Under the pieces are notes generated by a model that saw only the letters and a program-made list of their open reading frames with translations, did no database searches and had not been told where the DNA came from. DNA of 64,000 nt from NCBI RefSeq assembly GCF_003182095.1, contig NZ_QGTJ01000003.1, forward strand, positions 310,001 through 374,000, written 5' to 3'. A program made the translations under genes and the position numbers. This document shows, piece after piece, positions 52,879 to 62,275 of this stretch. Within the stretch, counting starts at the first letter, position 1. Each line of letters opens with the position of its first letter. The DNA is from Plasticicumulans acidivorans (lineage in GTDB: Bacteria; Pseudomonadota; Gammaproteobacteria; Competibacterales; Competibacteraceae).

Positions 52879-53196
52879 TGTCTTCGTCGCATCGGAGGCC
52901 GCAGGAAAGCGTTGCATTCTATCTCGCCCCCTTCCCTGCGCCTATAGTGCAGCGGCGCTGCCTGTCCGCTGAGATTGGAACTCGTCGCATCCCGTTCACC
53001 CCCATACGGGCAAATCTGCACAAGGCGCAGACGTATTCCCGCCATCGCCATCAAGCCCTTGATGCACAACGGGTCAATATCGCAGCCACGTCTGCGTCCT
53101 GGTCGCACACCGGCCCTCTCTGCGGATGCCGGAAAACGCCGCACTGCCACGGCGCTGCTATGCTGCTGCGTCCTCCTGGCCGCCCCGAAGATTCCC
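52879..53196. promoter_or_regulatory. divergent gap between prfB and the DMT permease gene
   Basis: 318 bases without a credible gene. An open frame continues upstream of the permease ATG but encodes Arg/Pro-rich sequence without homology signs. The region must hold the prfB promoter; a CACTATAGG box on the minus strand about 65 bases before the prfB ATG is one candidate. No RNA gene is seen. Confidence 0.4.
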
Positions 53197-54045
53197 ATGC
53201 CCCGTGACGACGTCGTTCGCGGCGCTGTGCTGCTTTGCGCCTCCGAATTCGTGTTCGCCCTGATGAATGCCCTGATCAAGCAGGCCTCGGTCACGCTGCC
53301 CACGGCGACCATCCTCGCCGAACGCCACTGGCTTGCGGTCATTGCCCTGCTGCCACTCGCCATACGTCGCGGCTACCTGGACTTCTCCGCGGTCAACCTG
53401 CGCTTTCACTTCGCCCGCTCACTGATCGGACTGGCTGCAATGTGGACCTCGTTCTACGCCGTCGGCCACCTGCCGCTGGCCGAGGCCGCCGTGCTGAAAA
53501 TGACCTCGCCGCTGTTCGTGCCGCTGATTGCCGCGTTCTGGCTCGGTGAGGCCGTCGGTGCGCGCATCGTCTGGGCCGTCATCATCGGCTTCTGCGGCGT
53601 GCTGCTGATCCTGCGTCCGGGCAGCATGAGCTTCACGCCGGTCGCACTCATCGCAGTCACCAGCGGAGCCCTCGCCGCGCTGGCCCGCGTCATCATCCGG
53701 CGCATGTCCGCCGGGATCGCCGCGGGCGAAATCGTCTTCTACTACTCGGTGATCGGCGCCATCGTCACCACACCACCGGCGCTGACGACCGGTGTTGTCC
53801 CGAATACCTATGAATTCGGCATTGTCGCCATCCTGTCGCTGCTCGGCACCGGCGGACAGATGCTGATGACGCGGGCCTACGCCTGTGCGCCAGCAAGTGT
53901 CGTTGGCCCTTTCGGCTACACCGGTGTGGCCTTCGCCGCACTGCTCGGCTGGATCGCCTGGCAGGAAACCCCAGCCCCGGCGACCTTCTCCGGCGCCGCG
54001 CTGATCGTGCTCGCCGGCTGGCTGGTGATGCGGCCGCGGCCGTAA
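53197..54045 (+). CDS. EamA/DMT-family transporter
   Basis: Inner-membrane permease of 282 residues with ten predicted helices formed by two EamA repeats. ALMNALIKQA, LPLAEAAVLKMTSPLFVPLIA and YTGVAFAALLGWIAWQE are typical of this drug/metabolite exporter superfamily. The ATG at 53197 starts directly before the first helix; the open frame upstream is non-conserved. Substrate unknown. Confidence 0.88.
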   Translation: MPRDDVVRGAVLLCASEFVFALMNALIKQASVTLPTATILAERHWLAVIALLPLAIRRGYLDFSAVNLRFHFARSLIGLAAMWTSFYAVGHLPLAEAAVLKMTSPLFVPLIAAFWLGEAVGARIVWAVIIGFCGVLLILRPGSMSFTPVALIAVTSGALAALARVIIRRMSAGIAAGEIVFYYSVIGAIVTTPPALTTGVVPNTYEFGIVAILSLLGTGGQMLMTRAYACAPASVVGPFGYTGVAFAALLGWIAWQETPAPATFSGAALIVLAGWLVMRPRP

Positions 54046-54253
54046 ATCGCCCGTCACGTCATCCAAACCGTGCAGGCTGCGTGGCAGCAGCTACCCTCAT
54101 GCTGCGCCTACAAAACCATGCTCTTGAGGTGTCCATATAAGCGCAGCGGTAGAGAACACTAGGGTTTTTACCTATAAACCCGCCAGTGCTACGATGCCGC
54201 GCCGTAAGTACAGACACATCAATAAAGTCCATAAATCGAAGAGGAGAGCGCAC

Positions 54254-55882
54254 TTGGAACGCGAAGTGATGGAGTATGACGTCGTCGTAGTCGGCGGAGG
54301 CCCCTCCGGACTGACGGCGGCGATCCACCTCAAACAGCTGGCTGCCGAGAAAGGCGAAGAGCTGGCGGTCTGTCTGATCGAGAAAGGTTCAGAGATCGGT
54401 GCGCACATCCTCTCCGGCGCCTGCCTGGAGCCGCACACGCTTGCCGAGCTGTTCCCCGACTGGAAGGAGCGCGGCGCACCGCTGCACACACCGGTCGTCG
54501 AGGATCGACTGCTGTTCCTCACACAGCAGACCTCGTACCGCCTGCCGGTACCGCCGACGATGCACAACCAGGGCAACTACGTCATCAGCCTTGGCAACTT
54601 CTGCCGCTGGCTCGGCGAGCAGGCCGAGGAACTCGGCGTGGAAATCTATGCCGGCTTCGCCGGCGCCGAAGTGCTCTACGATGACGACGGTGCGGTCGCC
54701 GGCGTCGCCACCGGCGATATGGGCCGCGACGTCAACGGCCAGCCCACCGATGCCTTCGAGCCGGGCGTCGAACTGCGCGCCAAGCAGACGATCTTCGCCG
54801 AGGGCTGCCGCGGCTCGCTGACCAAGACGCTGTTCGAGCGTTTCAAGCTGCGCGAAGGTGCCGATCCGCAGACTTACGGCATCGGCATCAAGGAGCTCTG
54901 GGAGATCGACCCGGCCAAGTTCAAGCCGGGCCTGACGATGCACACCGTCGGCTGGCCGATGGACTTTTCCACCTACGGCGGCTCATTCCTCTATCACTTC
55001 GAGGACAACAAGGTCGCCGTCGGCTTCGTCGTCGGCCTCGACTACCAGAACCCCTGGCTGTCACCGTTCGACGAGTTCCAGCGCTTCAAGACCCATCCGG
55101 ACATCCGCTCGACCTTCGAGGGTGGCCGGCGCCTGGCCTACGGCGCCCGCGCCCTCAACGAGGGCGGCCTGCAATCGCTGCCGAAGCTGACCTTCCCCGG
55201 CGGCGTGCTGATCGGCGATACGGCCGGCTTCCTCAATGTGCCCAAGGTCAAAGGCACGCACACGGCGATGAAGTCGGCGATGCTCGCCGCCAAATCGGTG
55301 TTCGAGCAGCTCGCCAGCGAGACCCCGAGCGCCGAGGCGGTGAGCTACACCAGCCGCTTCAAGGAGAGCTGGCTGCACGAGGAGCTCTACCGCGTGCGCA
55401 ACATTCGCCCGGCCTTCCGCGCCGGTCTGGTGCTCGGCTTCGCCTACGGTGCGCTCGACACCTACCTGTTCCGCGGCAAGGCGCCGTGGACCCTGCACAA
55501 TCACGCCGACCACAGCGCCCTCAAGCCGGCGGCCGAGTACGACAAGATCGAGTACCCGAAGCCCGATGGCAAAATCAGCTTCGACAAGCTCTCCAGCGTG
55601 TTCATCTCCAACACCAACCACGCTGAAGGCCAGCCCTGCCACCTGAAGCTGCGCGATGCCTCGGTGCCGATGAAGGTGAACTGGCCGGTCTACTCCGGTC
55701 CGGAAGCACGGTTCTGCCCGGCCGGCGTGTATGAATACGTTGGCGAAGGGGAAGAACGGCGGCTGCAGATCAACAGCCAGAACTGCGTGCACTGCAAGAC
55801 CTGCGACATCAAGGACCCGACGCAGAACATCGACTGGGTCGTGCCGGAGGGCGGTGGCGGCCCGAACTATCCGGGCATGTAG
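54254..55882 (+). CDS. etfD: electron transfer flavoprotein-ubiquinone oxidoreductase
   Basis: Membrane-associated Fe-S flavoprotein of 542 residues passing electrons from ETF to ubiquinone. [18 protein letters not shown] binds FAD; the C-terminal [4Fe-4S] cysteines are in [11 protein letters not shown] and [13 protein letters not shown]. The start is the TTG at 54254 with GAGGAG eight bases upstream, giving the family N-terminus LEREVMEYD. The ATG at 54194 is in frame but would add 20 basic residues. No etfAB is adjacent. Confidence 0.94.
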   Translation: MEREVMEYDVVVVGGGPSGLTAAIHLKQLAAEKGEELAVCLIEKGSEIGAHILSGACLEPHTLAELFPDWKERGAPLHTPVVEDRLLFLTQQTSYRLPVPPTMHNQGNYVISLGNFCRWLGEQAEELGVEIYAGFAGAEVLYDDDGAVAGVATGDMGRDVNGQPTDAFEPGVELRAKQTIFAEGCRGSLTKTLFERFKLREGADPQTYGIGIKELWEIDPAKFKPGLTMHTVGWPMDFSTYGGSFLYHFEDNKVAVGFVVGLDYQNPWLSPFDEFQRFKTHPDIRSTFEGGRRLAYGARALNEGGLQSLPKLTFPGGVLIGDTAGFLNVPKVKGTHTAMKSAMLAAKSVFEQLASETPSAEAVSYTSRFKESWLHEELYRVRNIRPAFRAGLVLGFAYGALDTYLFRGKAPWTLHNHADHSALKPAAEYDKIEYPKPDGKISFDKLSSVFISNTNHAEGQPCHLKLRDASVPMKVNWPVYSGPEARFCPAGVYEYVGEGEERRLQINSQNCVHCKTCDIKDPTQNIDWVVPEGGGGPNYPGM

Positions 55883-55904
55883 TCCGCGCGGCCCCAGACA
55901 CAAC

Positions 55905-55926
55905 GAAGCCCCCGTCAGGGGGCTTC
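55905..55926. terminator. bidirectional terminator between the ETF-QO gene and panC
   Basis: GAAGCCCCC and GGGGGCTTC form a nine-pair perfect hairpin with a GTCA loop between convergent genes. The tails are short and only moderately T-rich. Confidence 0.72.
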
Positions 55927-55952
55927 TGCATGTTGGAGCACCGCCAGCGGGA

Positions 55953-56801
55953 TCAGACCGACACGCCAACGTTGTCGATCAGGCGGGCGCGCCCGAGCCA
56001 GGCGGCGGCAAGAATGCGCAGCTCACGCTCGTCGGCCGTCGGTGTGGCCAGATCCTGAGCACGACGCACCTGCACGTAGTCCGGCCGGAACCCCGCCGTT
56101 TCAAGCGTTTCCGCCAGCGCCGTTTCGACCAGCGGGTAATCGCGCTCCCCCTCGCGGATACGCTCGGCCGCCGCACCGAGTGCCGCGTACAAAGCCGGCG
56201 CCAGGGCGCGTTCTGCAGCACTGAGATAGCCGTTGCGCGAACTCATCGCCAGGCCGTCATCCTCGCGCACCGTCGGCAGCCCTTCGACATGAATCGGCAT
56301 GTCCAGATCGGCCACCATGCGACGGATCACCTGCAGCTGCTGCCAATCCTTCTCGCCGAAGACGCCGACATCCGGCTGCACGATGTGGAACAGCTTGCTG
56401 ACCACCGTGGTGACGCCGTCGAAATGCCCCGGACGCGACAGGCCGCACAAGGTCTCGGTCAGGCCGGACACCTTGACCACCGTCGTCCCCGCCACGCCAC
56501 GCGGGTACATGTCGCTGACCGCGGGCGCGAACAGTATGTCCAGACCAACCGGCTGCAGGCGCTGCGCATCGGCATCCAGCGTGCGTGGGTAGCTGCCGAA
56601 GTCCTCGTTCGGCCCGAACTGCAGGGGGTTGACGAACACGCTGGCGACCACGCGATCCGCCAGCTCGCGGGCCCGCACGACCAGCGCGACATGTCCGGCG
56701 TGCAGATTGCCCATCGTCGGCACCAAAGCAACACGCTGACCGTCCCGCCGCCACGCGGCGACGCGCTCGCGCAGTTCGGCGATGCCATGAACACGATTCA
56801 T
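55953..56801 (-). CDS. panC: pantothenate synthetase
   Basis: Ligates pantoate and beta-alanine, 282 residues. PTMGNLHAGH is the HIGH-like ATP motif, FVNPLQFGPNEDF and GEKDWQQLQVIRRMV follow, and MSSRNGYL is the KMSKS-like loop. It follows panB by 55 bases in the same direction. panD is not present. Confidence 0.96.
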   Translation of the reverse strand: MNRVHGIAELRERVAAWRRDGQRVALVPTMGNLHAGHVALVVRARELADRVVASVFVNPLQFGPNEDFGSYPRTLDADAQRLQPVGLDILFAPAVSDMYPRGVAGTTVVKVSGLTETLCGLSRPGHFDGVTTVVSKLFHIVQPDVGVFGEKDWQQLQVIRRMVADLDMPIHVEGLPTVREDDGLAMSSRNGYLSAAERALAPALYAALGAAAERIREGERDYPLVETALAETLETAGFRPDYVQVRRAQDLATPTADERELRILAAAWLGRARLIDNVGVSV

Positions 56802-56856
56802 TGGGGGAGAGTCCTCAGAAACGAAGTACGGCCGGCGTCACGCACCGGCCCTGGAG

Positions 56857-57678
56857 TCAGGCGACATTGTGCTCCGGCGCCGGAAATTCACGCGCCTTGA
56901 CGGCGCTGACATATGCGCGGAGTGCACCCGCAATGCCGCCGCTCTGTCCATCCATGAAATTGCGGGAAAATTTCGGCCGCTTGCCGAGCGTAATGTCGAG
57001 CATGTCGTAGCAGACCAGCACCTGACCGTCGCAATCGACACCGGCGCCGATGCCGATCGTCGGAATATCGAGCTCAGTGGTCAAGCGTGCGCCGAGTTCG
57101 GCCGGTATACATTCGAGCACGACCATATCGGCGCCGGCGTCCTGCAGGGCGAGCGCATCATCGAGCATGCGCCGCGCGGCAGCCTCTTCGCGCCCCTGCA
57201 CCTTGTAGCCACCGAGCTTGTGCACCAGCTGCGGCTGCAGGCCGAGATGCGCACAGACCGGCACCCCATTGGCTGCCAGCAGACGCACCGTCTCGGCGAC
57301 GTTCAGGCCGCCTTCGAGTTTGACCATCTGGGCGCCGCCTTCCTGCATCAGCCGGGCCGCATTGCGCAGCGCCATGTCGACGGTCGCATAGCTCATAAAC
57401 GGCATGTCGGCGATCAGCAGCGGTATCCGGCAACCACGGCGCACCATCTGGGTGTGGTAGACGATATCGTCCACACTGACCGGCACCGTCGCATCATGCC
57501 CCTGCGCCACCATGCCCAGCGAATCGCCGACGAGCACCGTATCAACGCCCGCGGACTCCATCATCGCGGCAAAACTGGCGTCGTAAGCCGTCAGCATGGC
57601 GATCTTCTCGCCATTCGCTTTCATCTGCCGCAGCGTCGAAACCGTCACCGGCCGCGAACGCGGCTGCTCCGTATACAT
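56857..57678 (-). CDS. panB: 3-methyl-2-oxobutanoate hydroxymethyltransferase
   Basis: TIM-barrel enzyme of 273 residues adding a hydroxymethyl group from methylene-THF, the first step to pantothenate. [36 protein letters not shown] and [15 protein letters not shown] are diagnostic. GGGAGG lies eight bases before the ATG at 57678; an ATG two codons earlier is too close to it. Confidence 0.96.
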   Translation of the reverse strand: MYTEQPRSRPVTVSTLRQMKANGEKIAMLTAYDASFAAMMESAGVDTVLVGDSLGMVAQGHDATVPVSVDDIVYHTQMVRRGCRIPLLIADMPFMSYATVDMALRNAARLMQEGGAQMVKLEGGLNVAETVRLLAANGVPVCAHLGLQPQLVHKLGGYKVQGREEAAARRMLDDALALQDAGADMVVLECIPAELGARLTTELDIPTIGIGAGVDCDGQVLVCYDMLDITLGKRPKFSRNFMDGQSGGIAGALRAYVSAVKAREFPAPEHNVA

Positions 57679-57759
57679 CGTCATGTCCTCCCGGCGAGCT
57701 CACGCCGGCCAAGCCTCGCCCCCGACACGTTCATGTCGGCCCGCTATTGCAAGACGGCT

Positions 57760-58356
57760 TCACGAGTGACGGACGGCGACGGCCGCCGATACCTCGCGAC
57801 GATCGAGAAATCCCTGCACCCAAGCCTCCACCTGCCCCACTCGGGTGCCTTGCTGCTCCGATATGATGCCGGCCTCCAGCCGATCCAACCCTGCGTAAGG
57901 GCAAGTCCTGAGCAGATCACGCACTAACCCGTGCCCCGGGATGCACAAGCCCGGGGCAATGTCGGCGAGAGGATACAGGACGAAGGCGCGCTGATGCATA
58001 CGCGGATGCGGCACGTTCAGCCGGGCGTCAGCGATCATCTGCTCGCCGAACACCAGCAGATCGAGATCCAGCGTCCTCGGCCCCCAGCGCACGTCCCGCA
58101 CACGCTGTTGTGCGTGCTCGATGTCCTGCAACGCATCGAGCAGGGCATGGGCTTCAAGACCGGTATCGAGCAGTGCAACCGCATTGACGAAATCCGGCTG
58201 GCCCGGCGGCCCGCCCACCGGGTCCGAGCGATAGGCCGGTGAAACGGCCTGCAAACACGAATCAGGGATCGCCCCCAGTGCCATCGCCGCTCTCCGCAGC
58301 TGGCTCAAAGGCTCCTCAAGATTGCTTCCCAAGCCGATAAATGCCGCTGTCCGCAT
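57760..58356 (-). CDS. folK: HPPK: 2-amino-4-hydroxy-6-hydroxymethyldihydropteridine pyrophosphokinase
   Basis: Folate-pathway kinase of 198 residues transferring pyrophosphate from ATP. FIGLGSNLEEP and RWGPRTLDLDLLVFGEQ (with the metal-binding Asp pair) are the family signatures, plus HPRMHQRAFVLYPL. It is slightly longer than usual at the C-terminus. pcnB-folK-panB-panC is a standard proteobacterial order. Confidence 0.95.
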   Translation of the reverse strand: MRTAAFIGLGSNLEEPLSQLRRAAMALGAIPDSCLQAVSPAYRSDPVGGPPGQPDFVNAVALLDTGLEAHALLDALQDIEHAQQRVRDVRWGPRTLDLDLLVFGEQMIADARLNVPHPRMHQRAFVLYPLADIAPGLCIPGHGLVRDLLRTCPYAGLDRLEAGIISEQQGTRVGQVEAWVQGFLDRREVSAAVAVRHS

Positions 58357-58379
58357 GCTTCCCCCATCGTCAGTGGCGA

Positions 58380-59705
58380 TTACGATTCGCTGACCGGCCG
58401 CGGCCGTCGTGGCCGTGTCCGCCGGCGGCGGCGCGGTGCAGCCTCCTCGCTGTCAAGACTGCAGGCATCATCGGCCACCTCACCCTTCGGGGTAACGAAG
58501 CCCTGCCACCACTCGGCGAGCTCGCTGAGTGGTTCGCCGCTCGCCGCGCGCAGCAGCATGAAGTCGTAAGCCGCCCGAAAGCGCGGGTGTGTCGCCAGAC
58601 GGTGCGGTTTCTTGCCGCTCAGCTCGGCGAAACGCGGCTGCAGCATCCAGATCTCGCGCATCGGCAGCGCAAAGCGGCGTGGCAAAGCCGTATGCGCCAG
58701 CTGCATGCCGACGATCTCGTCGGCCGCACGCTCCATCGCCTCGGCGACCGGGAGGCCGCTTTCCAGCAGGACTTCGAAACGCGCGCGTACCGGCTCCCAC
58801 AGCAGCGCCGCATACAGAAATGCCGGTGTCACTGGCTTGTCTTCGGCGATGCGGGCATCCGTGTTGGTCAGTGCGCGGGTCACCAGCACCCGCGGGTGGC
58901 CGTAGAGCTCACGACGCAGGCAGCGGTCGGTCGCCGGAAACAAATGGCGGAACAGCCCGTGCAGACGCAGCAGCTCGAAGGTCTGCACCGCGTAGCCGGC
59001 GAGGAACAGCTTCAGCACTTCGTCGAACAGGCGCGCCGGCGGGATGTCGCGCAGCAGGTGGGCCAGCGAATGCAGCGCCGCTTCACTGTCGGGATGGATG
59101 CGCATGCCGAGCTTGGCGGCGAAACGCACCGCCCGCAGCATCCGCACCGGGTCCTCGCGGTAACGCTGTTCGGGATCGCCGATCAGGCGGATGACGCCGG
59201 CACGCAGATCCTCCATGCCGCCGACGTAGTCGAGTACGGCAAAGCTTTCGATGTCGTAGTACAGCGCGTTGATCGTGAAATCACGCCGCCAGGCGTCATC
59301 CTCGATGGTGCCGTAGACGTTATCGCTGAGGATGCGGCCCTCATCGTCGGTGACGACGCCGGGCCCGTCATCGTCTTCGGCCGCCGTCTGCGCGCGGAAG
59401 GTGGCCACCTCGATGATTTCGCTGCCGAACTGTACATGCGCCAGACGAAAGCGCCGGCCGATCAGGCGGCAATTGCGGAATAGCCGGTACACCTCTTCGG
59501 GATGAGCCGAGGTGCCGACGTCGAAGTCCTTCGGCTCCCGCCCGAGCAACAGATCGCGCACACCGCCACCTACAAGGCAGGCTCGGTGACCGGCCGCGCG
59601 CAGGCGGTACATCACCTTGAGCGCATTCGGGCTGATCTGTGATCGGGAGATGGAGTGCTCGGACCGGGGAATGCTAATGGGCAGGTCTGGGCGATTCGCT
59701 TCCAA
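58380..59705 (-). CDS. pcnB: poly(A) polymerase I
   Basis: Adds 3' poly(A) tails that promote RNA decay; 441 residues from the start chosen. LVGGGVRDLLLGREPKDFDV holds the nucleotidyltransferase motif and metal-binding Asp pair; RRDFTINALYYD and GDPEQRYREDPVRMLRAVRF follow. The C-terminus is strongly basic (RRRRRTRPRRPRP). A TTG at 59705 with AAGGA upstream is the likely start; the open frame reaches back into the tRNA-Glu gene, which cannot be coding. Confidence 0.92.
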   Translation of the reverse strand: MEANRPDLPISIPRSEHSISRSQISPNALKVMYRLRAAGHRACLVGGGVRDLLLGREPKDFDVGTSAHPEEVYRLFRNCRLIGRRFRLAHVQFGSEIIEVATFRAQTAAEDDDGPGVVTDDEGRILSDNVYGTIEDDAWRRDFTINALYYDIESFAVLDYVGGMEDLRAGVIRLIGDPEQRYREDPVRMLRAVRFAAKLGMRIHPDSEAALHSLAHLLRDIPPARLFDEVLKLFLAGYAVQTFELLRLHGLFRHLFPATDRCLRRELYGHPRVLVTRALTNTDARIAEDKPVTPAFLYAALLWEPVRARFEVLLESGLPVAEAMERAADEIVGMQLAHTALPRRFALPMREIWMLQPRFAELSGKKPHRLATHPRFRAAYDFMLLRAASGEPLSELAEWWQGFVTPKGEVADDACSLDSEEAAPRRRRRTRPRRPRPVSES

Positions 59706-59730
59706 GGGCAGGATCCTTGAAACAGGGCTC

Positions 59731-59758
59731 TTGTGTAGCGCTGAAAGGGTCGTATAAT
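59731..59758 (+). promoter_or_regulatory. promoter for the tRNA-Glu pair
   Basis: TTGTGT, 16 bases, TATAAT, followed by a GC-rich discriminator (GCGCCGC). This is a strong sigma-70-type promoter 31 bases before the first tRNA-Glu, with the GC discriminator typical of stringently controlled stable-RNA genes. Confidence 0.75.
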
Positions 59759-59789
59759 ACGCGCCGCTTCTTACCGGCGCCAGCCTGAA

Positions 59790-59865
59790 GCTCCCATCGT
59801 CTAGTGGCCTAGGACACAGCCCTCTCAAGGCTGGTACAGGGGTTCGAATCCCCTTGGGAGCGCCA
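59790..59865 (+). tRNA. tRNA-Glu (anticodon CTC), copy 1
   Basis: The 76 bases fold as a standard cloverleaf: acceptor GCTCCCA/TGGGAGC, anticodon stem CAGCC/GGCTG with loop CTCTCAA, T-arm AGGGG-TTCGAAT-CCCCT and an encoded CCA end. The anticodon CTC reads GAG. Sequence otherwise resembles gammaproteobacterial tRNA-Glu. Confidence 0.96.
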
Positions 59866-59894
59866 TCTCATTATGGCCAGCGCCCTGCCTTAAA

Positions 59895-59970
59895 GCTCCC
59901 ATCGTCTAGTGGCCTAGGACACAGCCCTCTCAAGGCTGGTACAGGGGTTCGAATCCCCTTGGGAGCGCCA
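59895..59970 (+). tRNA. tRNA-Glu (anticodon CTC), copy 2
   Basis: Identical in all 76 bases to copy 1, including the CTC anticodon and CCA end. It starts 105 bases after copy 1 with a 29-base spacer and surely shares its transcript. Confidence 0.96.
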
Positions 59971-60172
59971 CTCACGGCCCAGAAGCAGCGCTGAAGATTT
60001 CGGGTGCAAAACCGGCATCCAGGCGACAATTCCCTCCCCCGGTCGTCACTCCACCCCGATATATCCCGCCACAGGCTTACGTCTGCCGGACTCGTTTTTA
60101 CCCGGCATGCGATGACGCCGACCCGCGATGCGGCTAGCCTGAATGCCCTGCGATCATGGGTCGAGGCGCCAC

Positions 60173-62116
60173 ATGTCCATCTCTCATCGATTGTTGCTGG
60201 TCATCGTGCTGGCCGTGGCAACGGCCATCAGCGGTGCCACCACCGCTGTCGTCCTCATCGCCCGCGACAACGTGCTGATGCGCCTCAGTCATCAGGCCGC
60301 GCAGATCGCCGAGTTCGTCGGCCGTGGCGTGGCCAACACCAATGGCGATCAGGAGGTCGCCAAGCGACTGACGGATGGCGTCATCGGCGGAGGCCATGTG
60401 CGCCACATCCGCATCGAATTCACCGACGGCACGCCTGTCGTCGAAGCCCGCCCGCAACAAACGCCTCCCGCCCTCGCCCCGGCCTGGTTCGCACAATTGA
60501 TGAACCTGCCCAATATCGTGGTCAACGCCACCACCGGGAACGGCTGGCGCAACGTCGCGCGCGTCGCCGTCGAGCCCGACCCGACCGCGGCGATCGGCGA
60601 ATTGTGGAGCGCCGCCCGCGAAGTCGGCGGCTGGCTGCTGCTGATCGGTGTCGCCACCTGCCTGCTCGCCCTGCTGCTGCTGCGCCGCCAGCTGCAGACC
60701 CTGACGCAGATCGCCGAGCAGGCCAGTGCGATCCTGCACAACCGTTTCGAACCGCTGCCCGCCCCACCAACGACCTCGACACTGGCACCAGTCATCCAAG
60801 CGATGAACCGGCTGGTCGCGCGCATGCAGCTGGATTTTCGTGATGCCGCCACCCGCTGCGAACGCCTGCGTCAACAGGTGCTCAGCGACCGCACCACCGG
60901 TCTGCCCAACCGCCGCTGGTTCGAAGGCCGACTGCACGAAGCGCTGTACGCGGAAGATGAAAATGGCTACGGCGCCCTGCTGCTGCTGCGCCTGCCGCGT
61001 CTCGACGAACGCAACCGCCAGGAGGGCTTCGCCCCCACCGACCGCTGGCTGCGCGAGGTCGCGGCACGCCTCGCCGCCTTTGGCAGCCGTCAGGACGGCT
61101 GGGCTGCCGCCCGGCTGCGCGGTGCCGACTTCGCCCTGCTTGCCAGCGGACTGTCGCCCGGTGACGAACCGCGCCAGCTGGCCGAGGAACTGCTGCAGAC
61201 CCTCGACGAACTGGCCGATACCGACCCGGCCTTCGCCCCGATCATCGGTATTACTCACTACCAGGCGGCGGCCGATCCCGCAGCACTGCTGCGCAGCGCG
61301 GATGCGGCGCTGGCACGCGCTGAACAGGAACCCCGCCGCTGGTGGCAGGACACGGACGTGAACGCCGCCGAGATCACTGCGGCACCGCGCCGCGATTGGC
61401 CACAGCTGCTGCACAAAGCCCTGGAGGACGAGCACCTTGCGCTGGTCGGGCAGACGGTATTCGCCGGTGATGGCTCGGTGCTGCACCATGAAGCCCTCGC
61501 CCGCCTGCCGGTCGCCGGCGAAGACACGCCCCTGAATGCCGGATTGTTCTTTCCAGTCGCCGAGCGCCTCGGCCTCGCCGCTGACTTCGATCGCCTGATC
61601 GTGCTGCTGGTGCTCGACGAGCTGCTGCAGGCCCGTCGGCCGCTCGCGGTCAACCTCTCGGCAGCGGCGCTCGCCGATCCGGGATTCCTTGATTTCCTCG
61701 CCATCGAACTCGGACGTCATGCCGGACTGGCACCCTGGCTGATCTTTGAGACGCGTGAATCAGTCGTGCTCAGCGATCTCGAACGCGGCATCGCCTTCGT
61801 CGCCACCTTGCGCCGGCTCGGCTGCCGCTTCGGTCTGGACCATGTCGGCCGCCAGTTTCCTTCGCTCGACTACCTGTCCCGGCTCGGCGTCGAGTACCTC
61901 AAGCTCGACGGCAGTTTCGTGCGCGGCATCGACCGCGAACCGGCGCAGCGTGCTTTTATCGAGGCCCTGGTGCACACCGCCCACAGCATCGGCGTCAAGG
62001 TCATCGCCGAGCGCATCGAAACCAGCGTCGAAGCCGCGGATCTGCGCGAACTGGGGATCGACGGCCTGCAGGGCCACGCACTGGCCCATCCGCAAGCCCT
62101 CGGCAGTCTGCTCTGA
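60173..62116 (+). CDS. LapD-like membrane receptor with degenerate GGDEF and EAL domains
   Basis: 647 residues. A membrane helix (about 5-27), a periplasmic segment, a second helix (about 150-170) and a HAMP-like linker resemble the LapD/MoxY input module. The GGDEF domain begins at DRTTGLPNRRWFE but the active motif reads RGADF, so no cyclase activity is expected. The EAL domain keeps EAL in HHEALARL, and Asn in LAVNLSAAAL, but the metal-binding DDFGTG site reads LDHVGRQFPS. This fits a cyclic di-GMP receptor, not an enzyme. GAGG is six bases before the ATG at 60173. No lapG or adhesin gene is adjacent. Confidence 0.82.
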   Translation: MSISHRLLLVIVLAVATAISGATTAVVLIARDNVLMRLSHQAAQIAEFVGRGVANTNGDQEVAKRLTDGVIGGGHVRHIRIEFTDGTPVVEARPQQTPPALAPAWFAQLMNLPNIVVNATTGNGWRNVARVAVEPDPTAAIGELWSAAREVGGWLLLIGVATCLLALLLLRRQLQTLTQIAEQASAILHNRFEPLPAPPTTSTLAPVIQAMNRLVARMQLDFRDAATRCERLRQQVLSDRTTGLPNRRWFEGRLHEALYAEDENGYGALLLLRLPRLDERNRQEGFAPTDRWLREVAARLAAFGSRQDGWAAARLRGADFALLASGLSPGDEPRQLAEELLQTLDELADTDPAFAPIIGITHYQAAADPAALLRSADAALARAEQEPRRWWQDTDVNAAEITAAPRRDWPQLLHKALEDEHLALVGQTVFAGDGSVLHHEALARLPVAGEDTPLNAGLFFPVAERLGLAADFDRLIVLLVLDELLQARRPLAVNLSAAALADPGFLDFLAIELGRHAGLAPWLIFETRESVVLSDLERGIAFVATLRRLGCRFGLDHVGRQFPSLDYLSRLGVEYLKLDGSFVRGIDREPAQRAFIEALVHTAHSIGVKVIAERIETSVEAADLRELGIDGLQGHALAHPQALGSLL

Positions 62117-62213
62117 AGCAGAGCAGGCACTGCAGGTGTGCGGCAAGAGCGCTTGCCAGATCCACAGGCTCTGCGGAATCCAGAACTTATTGTCATCGGC
62201 ATGATCCATGGAT

Positions 62214-62240
62214 GTGTAATGCTGCGATGCAGCATTACAC
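62214..62240 (+). other. perfect 12-pair hairpin upstream of the patatin gene
   Basis: GTGTAATGCTGC (62214-62225) and GCAGCATTACAC (62229-62240) are exact complements around a GAT loop, 36 bases before the patatin start. No U-tract follows. It may be an operator for a dimeric regulator or a leader hairpin. Confidence 0.55.
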
Positions 62241-62275
62241 CCGCCCTGCAGAGGCGTCACATACGGAGGTCATCG

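Noticed and set aside
59790-59970. The tRNA pair as a possible attachment site of an integrated element
   Set aside because: Tandem tRNA copies often mark integration, but the neighbours are housekeeping genes and no integrase or phage gene is seen on either side.
60134-61720. A 528-codon open frame antisense to the LapD-like gene
   Set aside because: Gln/Gly-rich antisense artefact; the plus-strand frame carries membrane helices and GGDEF/EAL motifs.
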